Both the position numbers and the translations under genes were made by a program. The notes below the pieces were generated by a model. It made no database searches, was not told the DNA's origin, and worked only from the letters and a program-made list of their open reading frames with translations. 64,000 nucleotides of DNA, from NCBI RefSeq assembly GCF_019278465.1, contig NZ_CP058983.1, positions 2,231,501 to 2,295,500 of the forward strand. The letters are read 5' to 3'. This DNA is from Tenacibaculum sp. AHE14PA. GTDB lineage: Bacteria > Bacteroidota > Bacteroidia > Flavobacteriales > Flavobacteriaceae. Shown in pieces: positions 33,693 through 42,592 of this stretch (position 1 is the stretch's first letter; each line of letters starts with the position of its first letter).

Positions 33693-34388
33693 TTATTTTT
33701 CTTCCTCTAAAACAAACTTATACCCAACTCCTTTCACAGTTTTAAAGAAATCATCTCCTATTTTTTCTCGAAGTTTACGAATGTGAACATCTATAGTTCT
33801 TCCTCCTACCACAACTTCATTTCCCCAAACACTATCTAAAATTACTTCTCTTTTAAATACTTTGCCTGGCTTTGATGTTAATAATGATAATAATTCGAAT
33901 TCTTTTCGTGGTAAAGCTATCTTTTTATCACCTTGAAAAACTACATATTCATCTCTGTTTATAACAATATTGCCAACTTTCGTTGTAGCATCTTTTTCAT
34001 CTGCTGTTTTTAAACGTCTTAAAAGAGATTTTACTTTACTTACTAATATTTTTGGTTTTACAGGTTTTGTAATATAATCGTCAGCGCCAGCATCAAAACC
34101 TGCCATTTGTGAGTAATCTTCTCCACGAGCTGTTAAAAAAGAAATAATTACATTCTCTAAAGATTTAATACTTCTTATTTTTTGACACGCTTCAATACCA
34201 TCCATCTGAGGCATCATTATATCTAATAAAATTAAATGCGGACTTACTTTTTTTGCCAATTTAACTCCTTCTGCACCGTTGTTGGCTGTAAAAACTTGAT
34301 ACCCTTCTGATTTTAAGTTATATCCTACTATTTCTAAAATATCAGGCTCATCATCAACAAGTAAAATTTTAACATCATTCGTATTCAT
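33693..34388 (-). CDS. OmpR/PhoB-family response regulator
   Basis: 231 residues. Receiver domain: LLVDDEPDILEIV, phospho-acceptor Asp in HLILLDIMMPQMDGIEAC (about residue 56), ISFLTARGE and DYITKPVKP. The C-terminal winged helix contains LPRKEFELLSLLTSKPGKVFKREVIL, VVGGRTIDVHIRKLREKIG and TVKGVGYKF. It is transcribed before the PhoR-like kinase. This pair resembles the essential-type PhoPR/KdpE-like system widely found in Flavobacteriia. Confidence 0.95.
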   Translation of the reverse strand: MNTNDVKILLVDDEPDILEIVGYNLKSEGYQVFTANNGAEGVKLAKKVSPHLILLDIMMPQMDGIEACQKIRSIKSLENVIISFLTARGEDYSQMAGFDAGADDYITKPVKPKILVSKVKSLLRRLKTADEKDATTKVGNIVINRDEYVVFQGDKKIALPRKEFELLSLLTSKPGKVFKREVILDSVWGNEVVVGGRTIDVHIRKLREKIGDDFFKTVKGVGYKFVLEEEK

Positions 34389-34567
34389 AGGTCATTTTAT
34401 ATTGTGTTACCCAAAAGTAACTATAATATTATAAATCTTGTACACTACTACTTAACTTAACATTCATTTAATCATTCATAAACCTTTGCTTAAATACTAA
34501 TGTAACTAACAACTACAAGTTTTTCTTTTATAAGGAGGTTTTGTATCTTTAAAAAAAGAAATAAAAA

Positions 34568-35284
34568 ATGCTAGATAAAATTAACTTACAGGATATCTTG
34601 TTTTTAGATATTGAAACGGTTCCTGAAGTAGAATTATTCTCTGATTTATCGGATGAAAAACAAAAATTATATGCTTTAAAAACACAATATCAACGGAAGG
34701 ATGAAATTAATGTGGAAGATTTTTATTATCGTGCGGGTATTTGGGCTGAATTCGGAAAAATAATTTGTATTTCTGTCGGTTATTTCGTTGAAAATAATGG
34801 AACAGAACAATTTAGGATTACTTCTTTTTCTTCGGATGATGAAGGCGTTATTTTAAATGATTTTAAAGAATTGCTTGATAAACATTTTAATCAAAATAAA
34901 CATTTATTATGCGCACATAATGGTAAGGAATTCGATTTTCCGTACATCGCACGCCGAATGATTATCAACCGAATTAACTTGCCTAAAAAACTAAATTTAT
35001 TTGGTAAAAAACCTTGGGAGGTTCCGCATTTAGACACTTTAGAATTATGGAAATTTGGTGATTACAAACACTACACTTCTTTAAAATTATTAACCTCTAT
35101 TTTAGGAATTCCTTCACCAAAACAAGATATTGATGGTAGCGAAGTAGCCAATGTGTATTACAAAGAAAAAAACTTACCGCGTATTATTCAGTATTGTGAA
35201 CGTGATACCGTTGCTGTAGCGCAATTAGTTTTACGATTTTTAAATAAACCAATGCTCGCAGAAAAAGCTGTTGTTAAGGTTTAA
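34568..35284 (+). CDS. Predicted 3'-5' exonuclease, RNase H fold (PolB exo-like)
   Basis: 238 residues. The DEDD-type motifs are visible: ILFLDIETVPEVEL (D-x-E), LCAHNGKEFDFPYIARRM (second Asp) and IIQYCERDTVAVAQLVLRF (third Asp). This matches the stand-alone exonuclease family related to DNA polymerase B proofreading domains. Substrate is not shown. The last 43 bases are duplicated at 35475-35517, on the far side of a palindromic repeat. Confidence 0.88.
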   Translation: MLDKINLQDILFLDIETVPEVELFSDLSDEKQKLYALKTQYQRKDEINVEDFYYRAGIWAEFGKIICISVGYFVENNGTEQFRITSFSSDDEGVILNDFKELLDKHFNQNKHLLCAHNGKEFDFPYIARRMIINRINLPKKLNLFGKKPWEVPHLDTLELWKFGDYKHYTSLKLLTSILGIPSPKQDIDGSEVANVYYKEKNLPRIIQYCERDTVAVAQLVLRFLNKPMLAEKAVVKV

Positions 35285-35312
35285 GTTCTTATTATCTATT
35301 TTGATAAAACGC

Positions 35313-35429
35313 TGTCAATTCGAGTGAATTTTAAGATTGAAATGAGTAAAGTTTGTATCGAGAATAGGACTTTAGCTACATAACGAGTTCTCGATACGAT
35401 TTTTTGCCAAAAAATCACTCGAACTGACA
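35313..35429. repeat. Gene-less copy of the GIY-YIG-associated palindrome
   Basis: Outer arms TGTCAATTCGAGTGA and TCACTCGAACTGACA match at 14 of 15 positions; inner arms GTATCGAGAA and TTCTCGATAC match perfectly around TAGGACTTTAGCTACATAAC. The order of elements equals that of the 133-bp units at 1-266, with diverged filler. It lies 28 bases after the exonuclease stop. Confidence 0.85.
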
Positions 35430-35474
35430 TTCTAAAAACCTAGATTGTTATGTACAATTTTTATTGTGCTATTA

Positions 35475-35517
35475 AAATAAACCAATGCTCCCTGAAACAG
35501 CTGTTATTAAGGTTTAA
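35475..35517 (+). pseudogene. Duplicated 3' tail of the exonuclease gene
   Basis: These 43 bases match 35242-35284 at 39 positions and encode NKPMLPETAVIKV-stop, against NKPMLAEKAVVKV-stop in the intact gene. Upstream sequence is unrelated and no start codon is in place. The two copies flank the palindrome at 35313-35429. Confidence 0.85.
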
Positions 35518-35559
35518 AATTACATCTAGTTTTTATAATCAACCTTATAAAAAACAATA

Positions 35560-37422
35560 CTATTCCCCTTCTATTTTCATAGAAAGCTCTAACCAACGTT
35601 CTTCTTTAGTTTCTAAATCATCTGATATTTGCTGAAGCTCTATTGATTTATCATTAATTTCCTCGGGTAAAAATTCAGCGTTATTAAATTTACCTTCAAT
35701 AACTTCTTTCTTCTTTTGCAACCTTTCGATATCTTTTTCGAGTAAACCCCATTCGCGTTTCTCATCAAAACTTAAAGCTACTTTCTTAGCTGTTTTAACA
35801 GGCTTTACAACTTCTTTTTTTACTTCTCTTGCTTCTGTTACCTTAGAGTCTTCATAAGATCTAAAATCAGAGTAATTGCCAGGGAAATTTTCAATTTTTC
35901 CTTCTCCTCTAAATACAAATAAGTTATCTACAATTTTATCCATAAAATAACGGTCGTGAGAAACCACCATTAAGTTACCAGGATAATCTAGTAAGAAATT
36001 TTCTAATACATTTAGCGTTACAACATCTAAATCGTTGGTAGGCTCATCTAAAATTAAAAAGTTCGGATTCTGAATTAAAACCGCACATAAGTACAAACGT
36101 TTTTGTTCTCCTCCACTTAATTTTTCTACAAAATCGTATTGCTTTTTTTTATCAAAAAGAAAGCGCTCTAATAATTGACTTGCAGATATTTTTCGTCCTT
36201 TAGATAACGGAATATATTCTCCGAATTCTTTAACTACTTCAATTACTTTTTGTCCTGGTTTTATTTCAATTCCGTTTTGGGTGTAATATCCAAACTTTAC
36301 AGTTTCTCCTACAGTTACTTTTCCGCCATCTAATTCGATAGCTCCTGTTAACATATTTAAAAAAGAAGATTTACCTGTACCGTTTTTACCTATAATACCA
36401 ATACGTTCGCCACGTTTAAAAACATAATCAAAGCCATCTAAAATTACTTTATCATCAAACGATTTTTTCATTTTATGAAGCTCCAAAATTTTGCTCCCTA
36501 AACGCTCCATGTTAATTTCTAACTGTACTTCATGCTCGTTACGTCGCTGGTGAGCTTTATCTTTAATTTGATTAAAATCTTCAATACGAGATTTAGATTT
36601 TGTAGTACGTGCCTTTGGTTGGCGACGCATCCAATCTAATTCTTTTTTAAATAAACTTTTAGCTTTTCCTAAATTGGTAGCTTCCAGTGCTAAACGTTCT
36701 TCTTTATTTTGAAGGTAATATGAGTAATTACCTTTATATTTATATAATTTACCTTCATCTAATTCGATAATCTCATTACACACACGTTCTAAGAAATAAC
36801 GGTCGTGCGTAACCATAAATAAGGTTATTTTTTCTTTGGCAAAAAAGACTTCTAACCATTCAATCATTTCTAAATCTAAATGGTTAGTAGGTTCATCTAA
36901 AATTAATAGATCTGGTTTTTTAATTAGTACGATAGCTAAGGCTAAACGCTTTTTTTGTCCACCAGAAAGTTTCCCTACTTTTAACTGTAAGTTATCTAAC
37001 TTTAACTTCGATAATATTTGTGTGTATTGCGTTTCAAAATCCCACGCATTATATTGCTCCATTAACTCGAAAGCTTCTTGAAACGCATCTGCATTATCAG
37101 GATTTTCTACTGCTTTTTCGTATTGTTTTATTACTGATAAAACTTTGTTATCCGTAGAAAAAATAGTTTCTTCTATCGTTAAGTCCGGATTTAAGTTATC
37201 CGCTTGCGATAAATAAGCTATATCAATGTCTTTTCGACTAACCACTTGCCCCGAATCAGATTCATCAACTCCTGCTATAATATTTAAAATAGAGGTTTTA
37301 CCACTACCGTTTTTAGCAACAAAAGCTATTTTTTGATCTTTATTGATTCCGAAAGAAATATCTTCAAATAATACTTTTTCTCCGTAAGCTTTTGCAATGC
37401 CTTCAACCGATAGGTAATTCAT
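35560..37422 (-). CDS. ABC-F family ATPase (Uup/EttA-type)
   Basis: 620 residues with two ABC domains and no membrane part, as in ABC-F proteins that act on ribosomes. Domain 1: AKNGSGKTSILNII Walker A, LSGGQKKRLALAI signature, LLILDEPTNHLDLEMIEWLE. Linker with LDWMRRQPKARTTKSKSRIEDF. Domain 2: GKNGTGKSSFLNML, LSGGEQKRLYLCAV, FLILDEPTNDLDV. A charged coiled-coil C-terminal domain (540-620) resembles Uup, which also binds DNA. A role in translation or in DNA structure handling is possible. Confidence 0.94.
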   Translation of the reverse strand: MNYLSVEGIAKAYGEKVLFEDISFGINKDQKIAFVAKNGSGKTSILNIIAGVDESDSGQVVSRKDIDIAYLSQADNLNPDLTIEETIFSTDNKVLSVIKQYEKAVENPDNADAFQEAFELMEQYNAWDFETQYTQILSKLKLDNLQLKVGKLSGGQKKRLALAIVLIKKPDLLILDEPTNHLDLEMIEWLEVFFAKEKITLFMVTHDRYFLERVCNEIIELDEGKLYKYKGNYSYYLQNKEERLALEATNLGKAKSLFKKELDWMRRQPKARTTKSKSRIEDFNQIKDKAHQRRNEHEVQLEINMERLGSKILELHKMKKSFDDKVILDGFDYVFKRGERIGIIGKNGTGKSSFLNMLTGAIELDGGKVTVGETVKFGYYTQNGIEIKPGQKVIEVVKEFGEYIPLSKGRKISASQLLERFLFDKKKQYDFVEKLSGGEQKRLYLCAVLIQNPNFLILDEPTNDLDVVTLNVLENFLLDYPGNLMVVSHDRYFMDKIVDNLFVFRGEGKIENFPGNYSDFRSYEDSKVTEAREVKKEVVKPVKTAKKVALSFDEKREWGLLEKDIERLQKKKEVIEGKFNNAEFLPEEINDKSIELQQISDDLETKEERWLELSMKIEGE

Positions 37423-37446
37423 ATTCTATATTTTATGCAAAGAAAC

Positions 37447-37474
37447 AAAAAACCCGAGCAAATGCTCGGGTTTT
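37447..37474 (-). terminator. Terminator of the S8 protease gene
   Basis: AAAACCCGAGCA/TGCTCGGGTTTT stem; on the minus strand it is followed by a T run. It lies between the S8 gene and the ABC-F start. Confidence 0.88.
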
Positions 37475-37543
37475 ATTTATTTAATCGCAAGGAGATAGCT
37501 AAGGTTTATATTCCTTAAACTTTCCTCGAAATAAAAAGCTCTA

Positions 37544-38990
37544 TTATTTCTTCATTAATTTAGTTGTTAATGATTTCTGACCATCATTTACTTCTAAAAT
37601 ATACATTCCTGTATTTAAGTTAGACACGTTAATGTTCGAAGAATCTAAACGACCTTTCTGTACAACTCTACCAATTACATTTACAATTTTGTATGTCATA
37701 TTATCAGCTTTAGAAGCTAATTTAACTTGTACAAAATTTGTAGCTGGATTAGGATATGCCATTAAACTTAAGCTTGCTTCGTTTCCTAAAGCATCTCCTT
37801 TTACATCTGTAAAAGTGGTGTTAAAGTTAGATGCTGATGCCGTAATATTTACAGTATAGTCTTCTACTTCACCGTCTGCGAATGTTTCACAAGCCGTTTG
37901 TGCTGCATTGTATTTCATTGAAACACGCATTCTTGTTTGACCTAATGTTGCATTAGATGGTACAGCAACTGTTGCTGTTAAGTTATTTGCGCTTGATGAT
38001 GATCCTGAAACCACTTTCTCGCTATCTGCAAACGTTCCATCCTGATTAAAGTCAATCCATACTGCCCAGTGCTCTGTATATGCTGTTCCTGAAAAACCTG
38101 CACTTACAATCATTGAGTTTGAACTTCCTTGACCTAATGTTGCTACTTTAGAGGTAAAATCTCCGTAACCACCATTTCCTGCAGTTGCGTTAGTCATTCC
38201 TCCTAATTCTACATTATCAATCCACTCATAAGAAGATCTGTTTCCTTTTGATGCACAATAAGAAACTTGGTTTGATAAAGTTGTTACGCTTACAACATTA
38301 CTTGATGCTGATACATTATCTGCAGCATCTTTTGCTCTTACAGAGAAAGTATATGCCGTTGCTGCTGTTAAACCAGTAATATTTGTAGATGTTCCTGTAG
38401 TAGAGCCTAATAAAGTTGCTCCTTGGTAAACATCATACCCAGTTACTGCTACATTATCTGTAGATGCTGACCAGTTTAATGTTAAAGTAGTTTGTGTTAC
38501 ACTTGATGCTGCTAAACTAGCTGGCGCACTTGGTGCAGTAGTATCTGCTTGTGACCCTCCAATTACAACCGTATAATCTTCTACTTCTCCATATTCAAAA
38601 GAAGCCTCACATGCTGTTGGTGTTGCATTGTACTTTAATACTACACGCATTCTTGTTTCTCCTGTTGTTGCTGATGTTGGTACGGTAAAAGAGCCAACTA
38701 CAGGTGTAGTTTTCGATTTTGCTTTTATGTACACTGTTTCTCCTGCATCAGAGAAATCTCCATCTTGGTTATAATCAATAAATACACCATATCCTTCATC
38801 ATAAACAGTACCTGTCCATTTTGGAGTAATTGTAATTGTATTAGATACTCCTTTTGCTAAAGTAGTTGAGATTGATGTGAAATCTGAATATCCGTTTCCT
38901 CCTGTTGAAGTATTACTTATGGTTCCTAATTCCACTTTCTGAATATATTCATCATTTACACTTGCTCCTTTTGAGGTACAATAAGAAATT
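37544..38990 (-). repeat. C-terminal cassette copy 1 (GEVED-FN3-GEVED-T9SS)
   Basis: About 1.45 kb repeated at 41147-42592 and 45480-46910 with long stretches of identical DNA. This copy differs most, for example around 38040-38110 where the other two share a variant. Confidence 0.93.
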
Positions 38991-40927
38991 GTAATTGCTG
39001 GAGTTGTAAAGTTTACAGACGCACTGTAAGCTGAATTCCCTGAAGAACACTTACTGCGTACTTGTACTTCGTATTGTGTAGAAGCTGCTAAACCACTTAA
39101 TGCTTTTGTAGCTGTAGAAACTGCACTTGTTGACCAAGTAGAAGATGTTGTTGCTTTATATCTTACATCATATGTTGCACCTGTTACAGCTGCCCAGTTT
39201 ACTGTTGCATCTGCTGAAGAAACTCCGCTTATAGAAACTCCTGTTGGTACAGTTGCATTACATACAACAGGTGTACCAGTAATACCTGTTACTATTAATG
39301 TATAATCTTGGCTACCTCCGGTTAAAGAACCTTTATTTGTAACTGTAATTGTATATGTTCCTGAAGCTCCAGAAACATCTACTCTTTCAAAAGGATCAAC
39401 ATTGTTGTCTCTTTTTGCACTGCTTGTTGCTCCTGTTAATTCATATGGTAAATATGATGTTCCTCCTTTAGTAACTCTTAAATCTAAATCGTTTACTAAT
39501 ACAGGTGTAGTTGAATTTACACTTGAAGTTGCAACCCCTGGTCTATCCGTCCAAGAAATAGATGCTAATAATGGATTAACTCCATCAGCATTTACAGTAA
39601 TTGTATATGTTTGACCTGATGTTAATGTTAATTCTTCAATCTTAGATGTATTCCCTTTATTTGAAATTGCCTCTGCTGCTTTTTTAGTATGTAATAATCC
39701 CCATCCAAAAACTGCATCTGGTCCAGAAACTCCTGCATCATCTGCAGTATGTAGCGCTAAACCTTTTAAGGTAGCTGCTCTCATAAAAGTTCCATTATTT
39801 AAGTTTTTGTGGTGCTGTTGTAATAATAACAATGAACCTGTTACGTTAGGCGAAGCCATAGACGTACCTGTAATAGAGTTATAAGCGGTGTTACTACTCT
39901 CATAAGTTGAGTAAACATTTGTTCCGTTTCCAGTAATATCTGGCTTAATTCTAAAATCATCAGTTGGTCCTTCACTACTAGAGCTATTGATAGAAACAGA
40001 AACTAAATTTCCGTTTGAATCAATATTTGCATCTTGTGCATTTGCTACAACTAAGTTATTTTTAGATGTTGAGTGCCCGGTTAATTTATCGAAACCAGAA
40101 CCTCCTGTTGGATTCGTGTTTGCTGTATTGTCGTTACCGTCGTTACCCGCAGCTACAACCATTAAGTAGTTAGGTGCGTTAAACATAATTTCATCCCATC
40201 CTCTAGATTCGTCAATATATCCTCCAAAGTAATTTTGTGGTAATTGAACTTGTCCTTGTTGGTTTCTAGTTGCGTAACCGTATGAGTGATTAGAAATTAA
40301 CATTCCGTTAGATGCTGCAGAAATTGCTTCTGATTTATCATTGTTCCAGTCACTTCCTCTTACTTTTGAATGTGGTGCCATTCCTTTAGCTTCTGCTCTT
40401 ACACCAGATGCCATAATAGTTCCTGTTACGTGAGCAGCGTGAAAGTTTAATGTAGAACTACCATCAAAAATAGAAAAACGATTTGTTCCTCCTGCACCAT
40501 CATACTCTTGGTGAGATGCTCTTGCAAGACCTCCATCCCATACATAAGCAGTCATTCCCTGCCCCATTAAGTTAAGTCCTAGAGATCCTCCAGCATTTAA
40601 ATGGTTTGCTCTTGTAGATTTTGCTGCAGCTGCATTAGAAGTGGTGTAATATATTGGTTTACCATTTACAACTCTTTGTAATTCAACTAAACTACCATCT
40701 TTAGTAGTAAATTTAGTTTTCCAACCTTTTTGTTTTGCAATTTGTTTTGCTTGTTCTTTTTCTGTTTTTGCAATCTTTTGAAAGTTTCCTTTCATTGTTT
40801 GAAGTTTTGTCAAATTGTATTTACTACGAATTTGCTCTACTTCACTTTTGTCTTGAGCTTGTGCCTGAAAATTTAATCCAAAGACAACACCAGCCAATAC
40901 AAGGCCTTTAAGGTACTTGTGATTCAT
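37544..40927 (-). CDS. Secreted S8 (subtilisin-like) peptidase with GEVED/FN3 repeats and T9SS sorting domain
   Basis: 1127 residues. A signal peptide (LKGLVLAGVVFGLNFQAQA) and a pro-region precede the S8 domain, with catalytic Asp131 (VWDGGLARASHQ), His166 (FHAAHVTGTI) and Ser356 (ITGTSMASPNVTGS). Then come a jelly-roll P-domain-like part (about 425-555), one FN3 domain (about 560-645), GEVED domain 1 (SYCTSKGASVNDEY onward), a second FN3 (TAPSAPASLAASSV), GEVED domain 2 (SYCASKGNRSSYEW onward) and a C-terminal type A T9SS sorting domain (LMAYPNPATNFVQVKL, TGMYILEVNDG). The C-terminal 480 residues are shared with the two neighbouring genes. Exported and probably cell-surface bound or released. 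Confidence 0.95.
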   Translation of the reverse strand: MNHKYLKGLVLAGVVFGLNFQAQAQDKSEVEQIRSKYNLTKLQTMKGNFQKIAKTEKEQAKQIAKQKGWKTKFTTKDGSLVELQRVVNGKPIYYTTSNAAAAKSTRANHLNAGGSLGLNLMGQGMTAYVWDGGLARASHQEYDGAGGTNRFSIFDGSSTLNFHAAHVTGTIMASGVRAEAKGMAPHSKVRGSDWNNDKSEAISAASNGMLISNHSYGYATRNQQGQVQLPQNYFGGYIDESRGWDEIMFNAPNYLMVVAAGNDGNDNTANTNPTGGSGFDKLTGHSTSKNNLVVANAQDANIDSNGNLVSVSINSSSSEGPTDDFRIKPDITGNGTNVYSTYESSNTAYNSITGTSMASPNVTGSLLLLQQHHKNLNNGTFMRAATLKGLALHTADDAGVSGPDAVFGWGLLHTKKAAEAISNKGNTSKIEELTLTSGQTYTITVNADGVNPLLASISWTDRPGVATSSVNSTTPVLVNDLDLRVTKGGTSYLPYELTGATSSAKRDNNVDPFERVDVSGASGTYTITVTNKGSLTGGSQDYTLIVTGITGTPVVCNATVPTGVSISGVSSADATVNWAAVTGATYDVRYKATTSSTWSTSAVSTATKALSGLAASTQYEVQVRSKCSSGNSAYSASVNFTTPAITISYCTSKGASVNDEYIQKVELGTISNTSTGGNGYSDFTSISTTLAKGVSNTITITPKWTGTVYDEGYGVFIDYNQDGDFSDAGETVYIKAKSKTTPVVGSFTVPTSATTGETRMRVVLKYNATPTACEASFEYGEVEDYTVVIGGSQADTTAPSAPASLAASSVTQTTLTLNWSASTDNVAVTGYDVYQGATLLGSTTGTSTNITGLTAATAYTFSVRAKDAADNVSASSNVVSVTTLSNQVSYCASKGNRSSYEWIDNVELGGMTNATAGNGGYGDFTSKVATLGQGSSNSMIVSAGFSGTAYTEHWAVWIDFNQDGTFADSEKVVSGSSSSANNLTATVAVPSNATLGQTRMRVSMKYNAAQTACETFADGEVEDYTVNITASASNFNTTFTDVKGDALGNEASLSLMAYPNPATNFVQVKLASKADNMTYKIVNVIGRVVQKGRLDSSNINVSNLNTGMYILEVNDGQKSLTTKLMKK

Positions 40928-41079
40928 TTTTGAAGGGTTTAAGTTAGTTATTCGTAAATGACTTTATTATTAAAAAATTCTTAATATTTAATCATTAACA
41001 CCTCAAATATAGTAAAAAAATGAAATATTCGTAATTAAATGATTAAAAAATAAAGATATTAACAAACAAAGGGAATGAA

Positions 41080-41120
41080 AAAACCATTAAACCCAGTATA
41101 TTACTGGCTTTAATGGTTTT
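41080..41120 (-). terminator. Terminator of the BNR-repeat protein gene
   Basis: AAAACCATTAAA..CAGTA pairs with TACTG..TTTAATGGTTTT (one mismatch); a T run follows on the minus strand. Confidence 0.85.
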
Positions 41121-41146
41121 AAAAAAATAATTAGTGTTTTATACTT

Positions 41147-42592
41147 CTATTTTTTCATTAATTTAGTTGTTAATGATTTCTGACCATCATTTACTTCTAA
41201 AATATACATTCCTGTATTTAAAGTAGATACGTTTATATTAGAAGAATCTAAACGACCTCTTTGTACAACTCTACCAATTACATTTACAATCTTGTAAGTA
41301 ATGTTATCACTCTTAGATGCTAACTTAACTTGAATATTGTTTATTGCTGGATTAGGATACGCCATTAAGTTTAATGATTTTTCATTTCCTAATGCTTCAC
41401 CACTTATACCTGAATCAATTGCTCCTGAGTTAGGAGTTGAACCCACAATATTTACAGTATAGTCTTCTACTTCACCGTCTGCAAAAGTTTCACAAGCCGT
41501 TTGTGCTGCATTATATTTCATTGAAACACGCATTCTTGTTTGACCTAATGTTGCATTAGATGGTACAGCAACTGTTGCTGTTAAGTTATTTGCGCTTGAT
41601 GATGATCCTGAAACTACTTTCTCGCTATCTGCAAATGTTCCGTCTTGGTTAAAGTCAATCCATACTGCCCAGTGCTCTGTATATGCTGTACTTGCAAATG
41701 CTGCACTTATTACCATTGGGTTTGAACTTCCTTGACCTAATGTTGCTACTTTAGAGGTAAAATCTCCGTAACCTCCATTTCCTGCAGTTGCGTTAGTCAT
41801 TCCTCCTAATTCTACATTATCAATCCACTCATAAGTAGATCTGTTTCCTTTTGATGCACAATAAGAAACTTGGTTTGATAAAGTTGTTACATTTACAACA
41901 TTACTTGCTGCAGATATATTATCTGCTGCGTCTTTTGCTCTTACAGAAAAAGTATATGCTGTTGCAGCTGTTAAGCCTGTAATATTTGTAGATGTTCCTG
42001 CTGTAGAAGTTAATAAAGTTGCTCCTTGGTAAACATCATAACCTGTTACCGCTACATTATCTGTAGATGCCGACCAGTTTAATGTTAAAGTAGTTTGTGT
42101 TACACTTGATGCTGCTAAACTAGCTGGTGCACTTGGTGCAGTAGTATCTGCTTGTGCCCCTCCAATTACAACCGTGTAATCTTCTACTTCTCCATATTCA
42201 AAAGAAGCTTCACATGCTGTTGGTATTGCGTTATACTTTAATACCACACGCATTCTTGTTTCTCCTGTTGTTGCTGATGTTGGTACGGTAAAAGATCCAA
42301 CTACTGGTGTAGTTTTTGAAGGTGCTTTTGTATACACTGTTTCTCCTGCATCAGAAAAATCGCCATCTTGGTTATAATCTATAAACACTCCATATCCTTC
42401 ATCGTATGTAGTTCCTGTCCACCTTGGAGTAATAGTAATCGTATTAGACGATCCTTTTGCTAAAGTAGTTGAGATTGATGTGAAGTCTGAATATCCGTTT
42501 CCTCCTGTTGAAGTATTACTTATTGTTCCTAAAGCAACTTTCTGAATATATTCATCATTTACACTTGCTCCTTTCGATGTACAATAAGAAAT
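41147..42592 (-). repeat. C-terminal cassette copy 2
   Basis: Nearly identical to the cassette of the M43 gene, including the shared variant stretch around 41640-41760, which encodes SSNPMVISAAFASTAYTEHW. Confidence 0.93.

Noticed and set aside
37632..40169. Open frames on the plus strand opposite the T9SS genes
   Set aside because: They are shadows of the S8, BNR and M43 genes, lack promoters and show no domain features.
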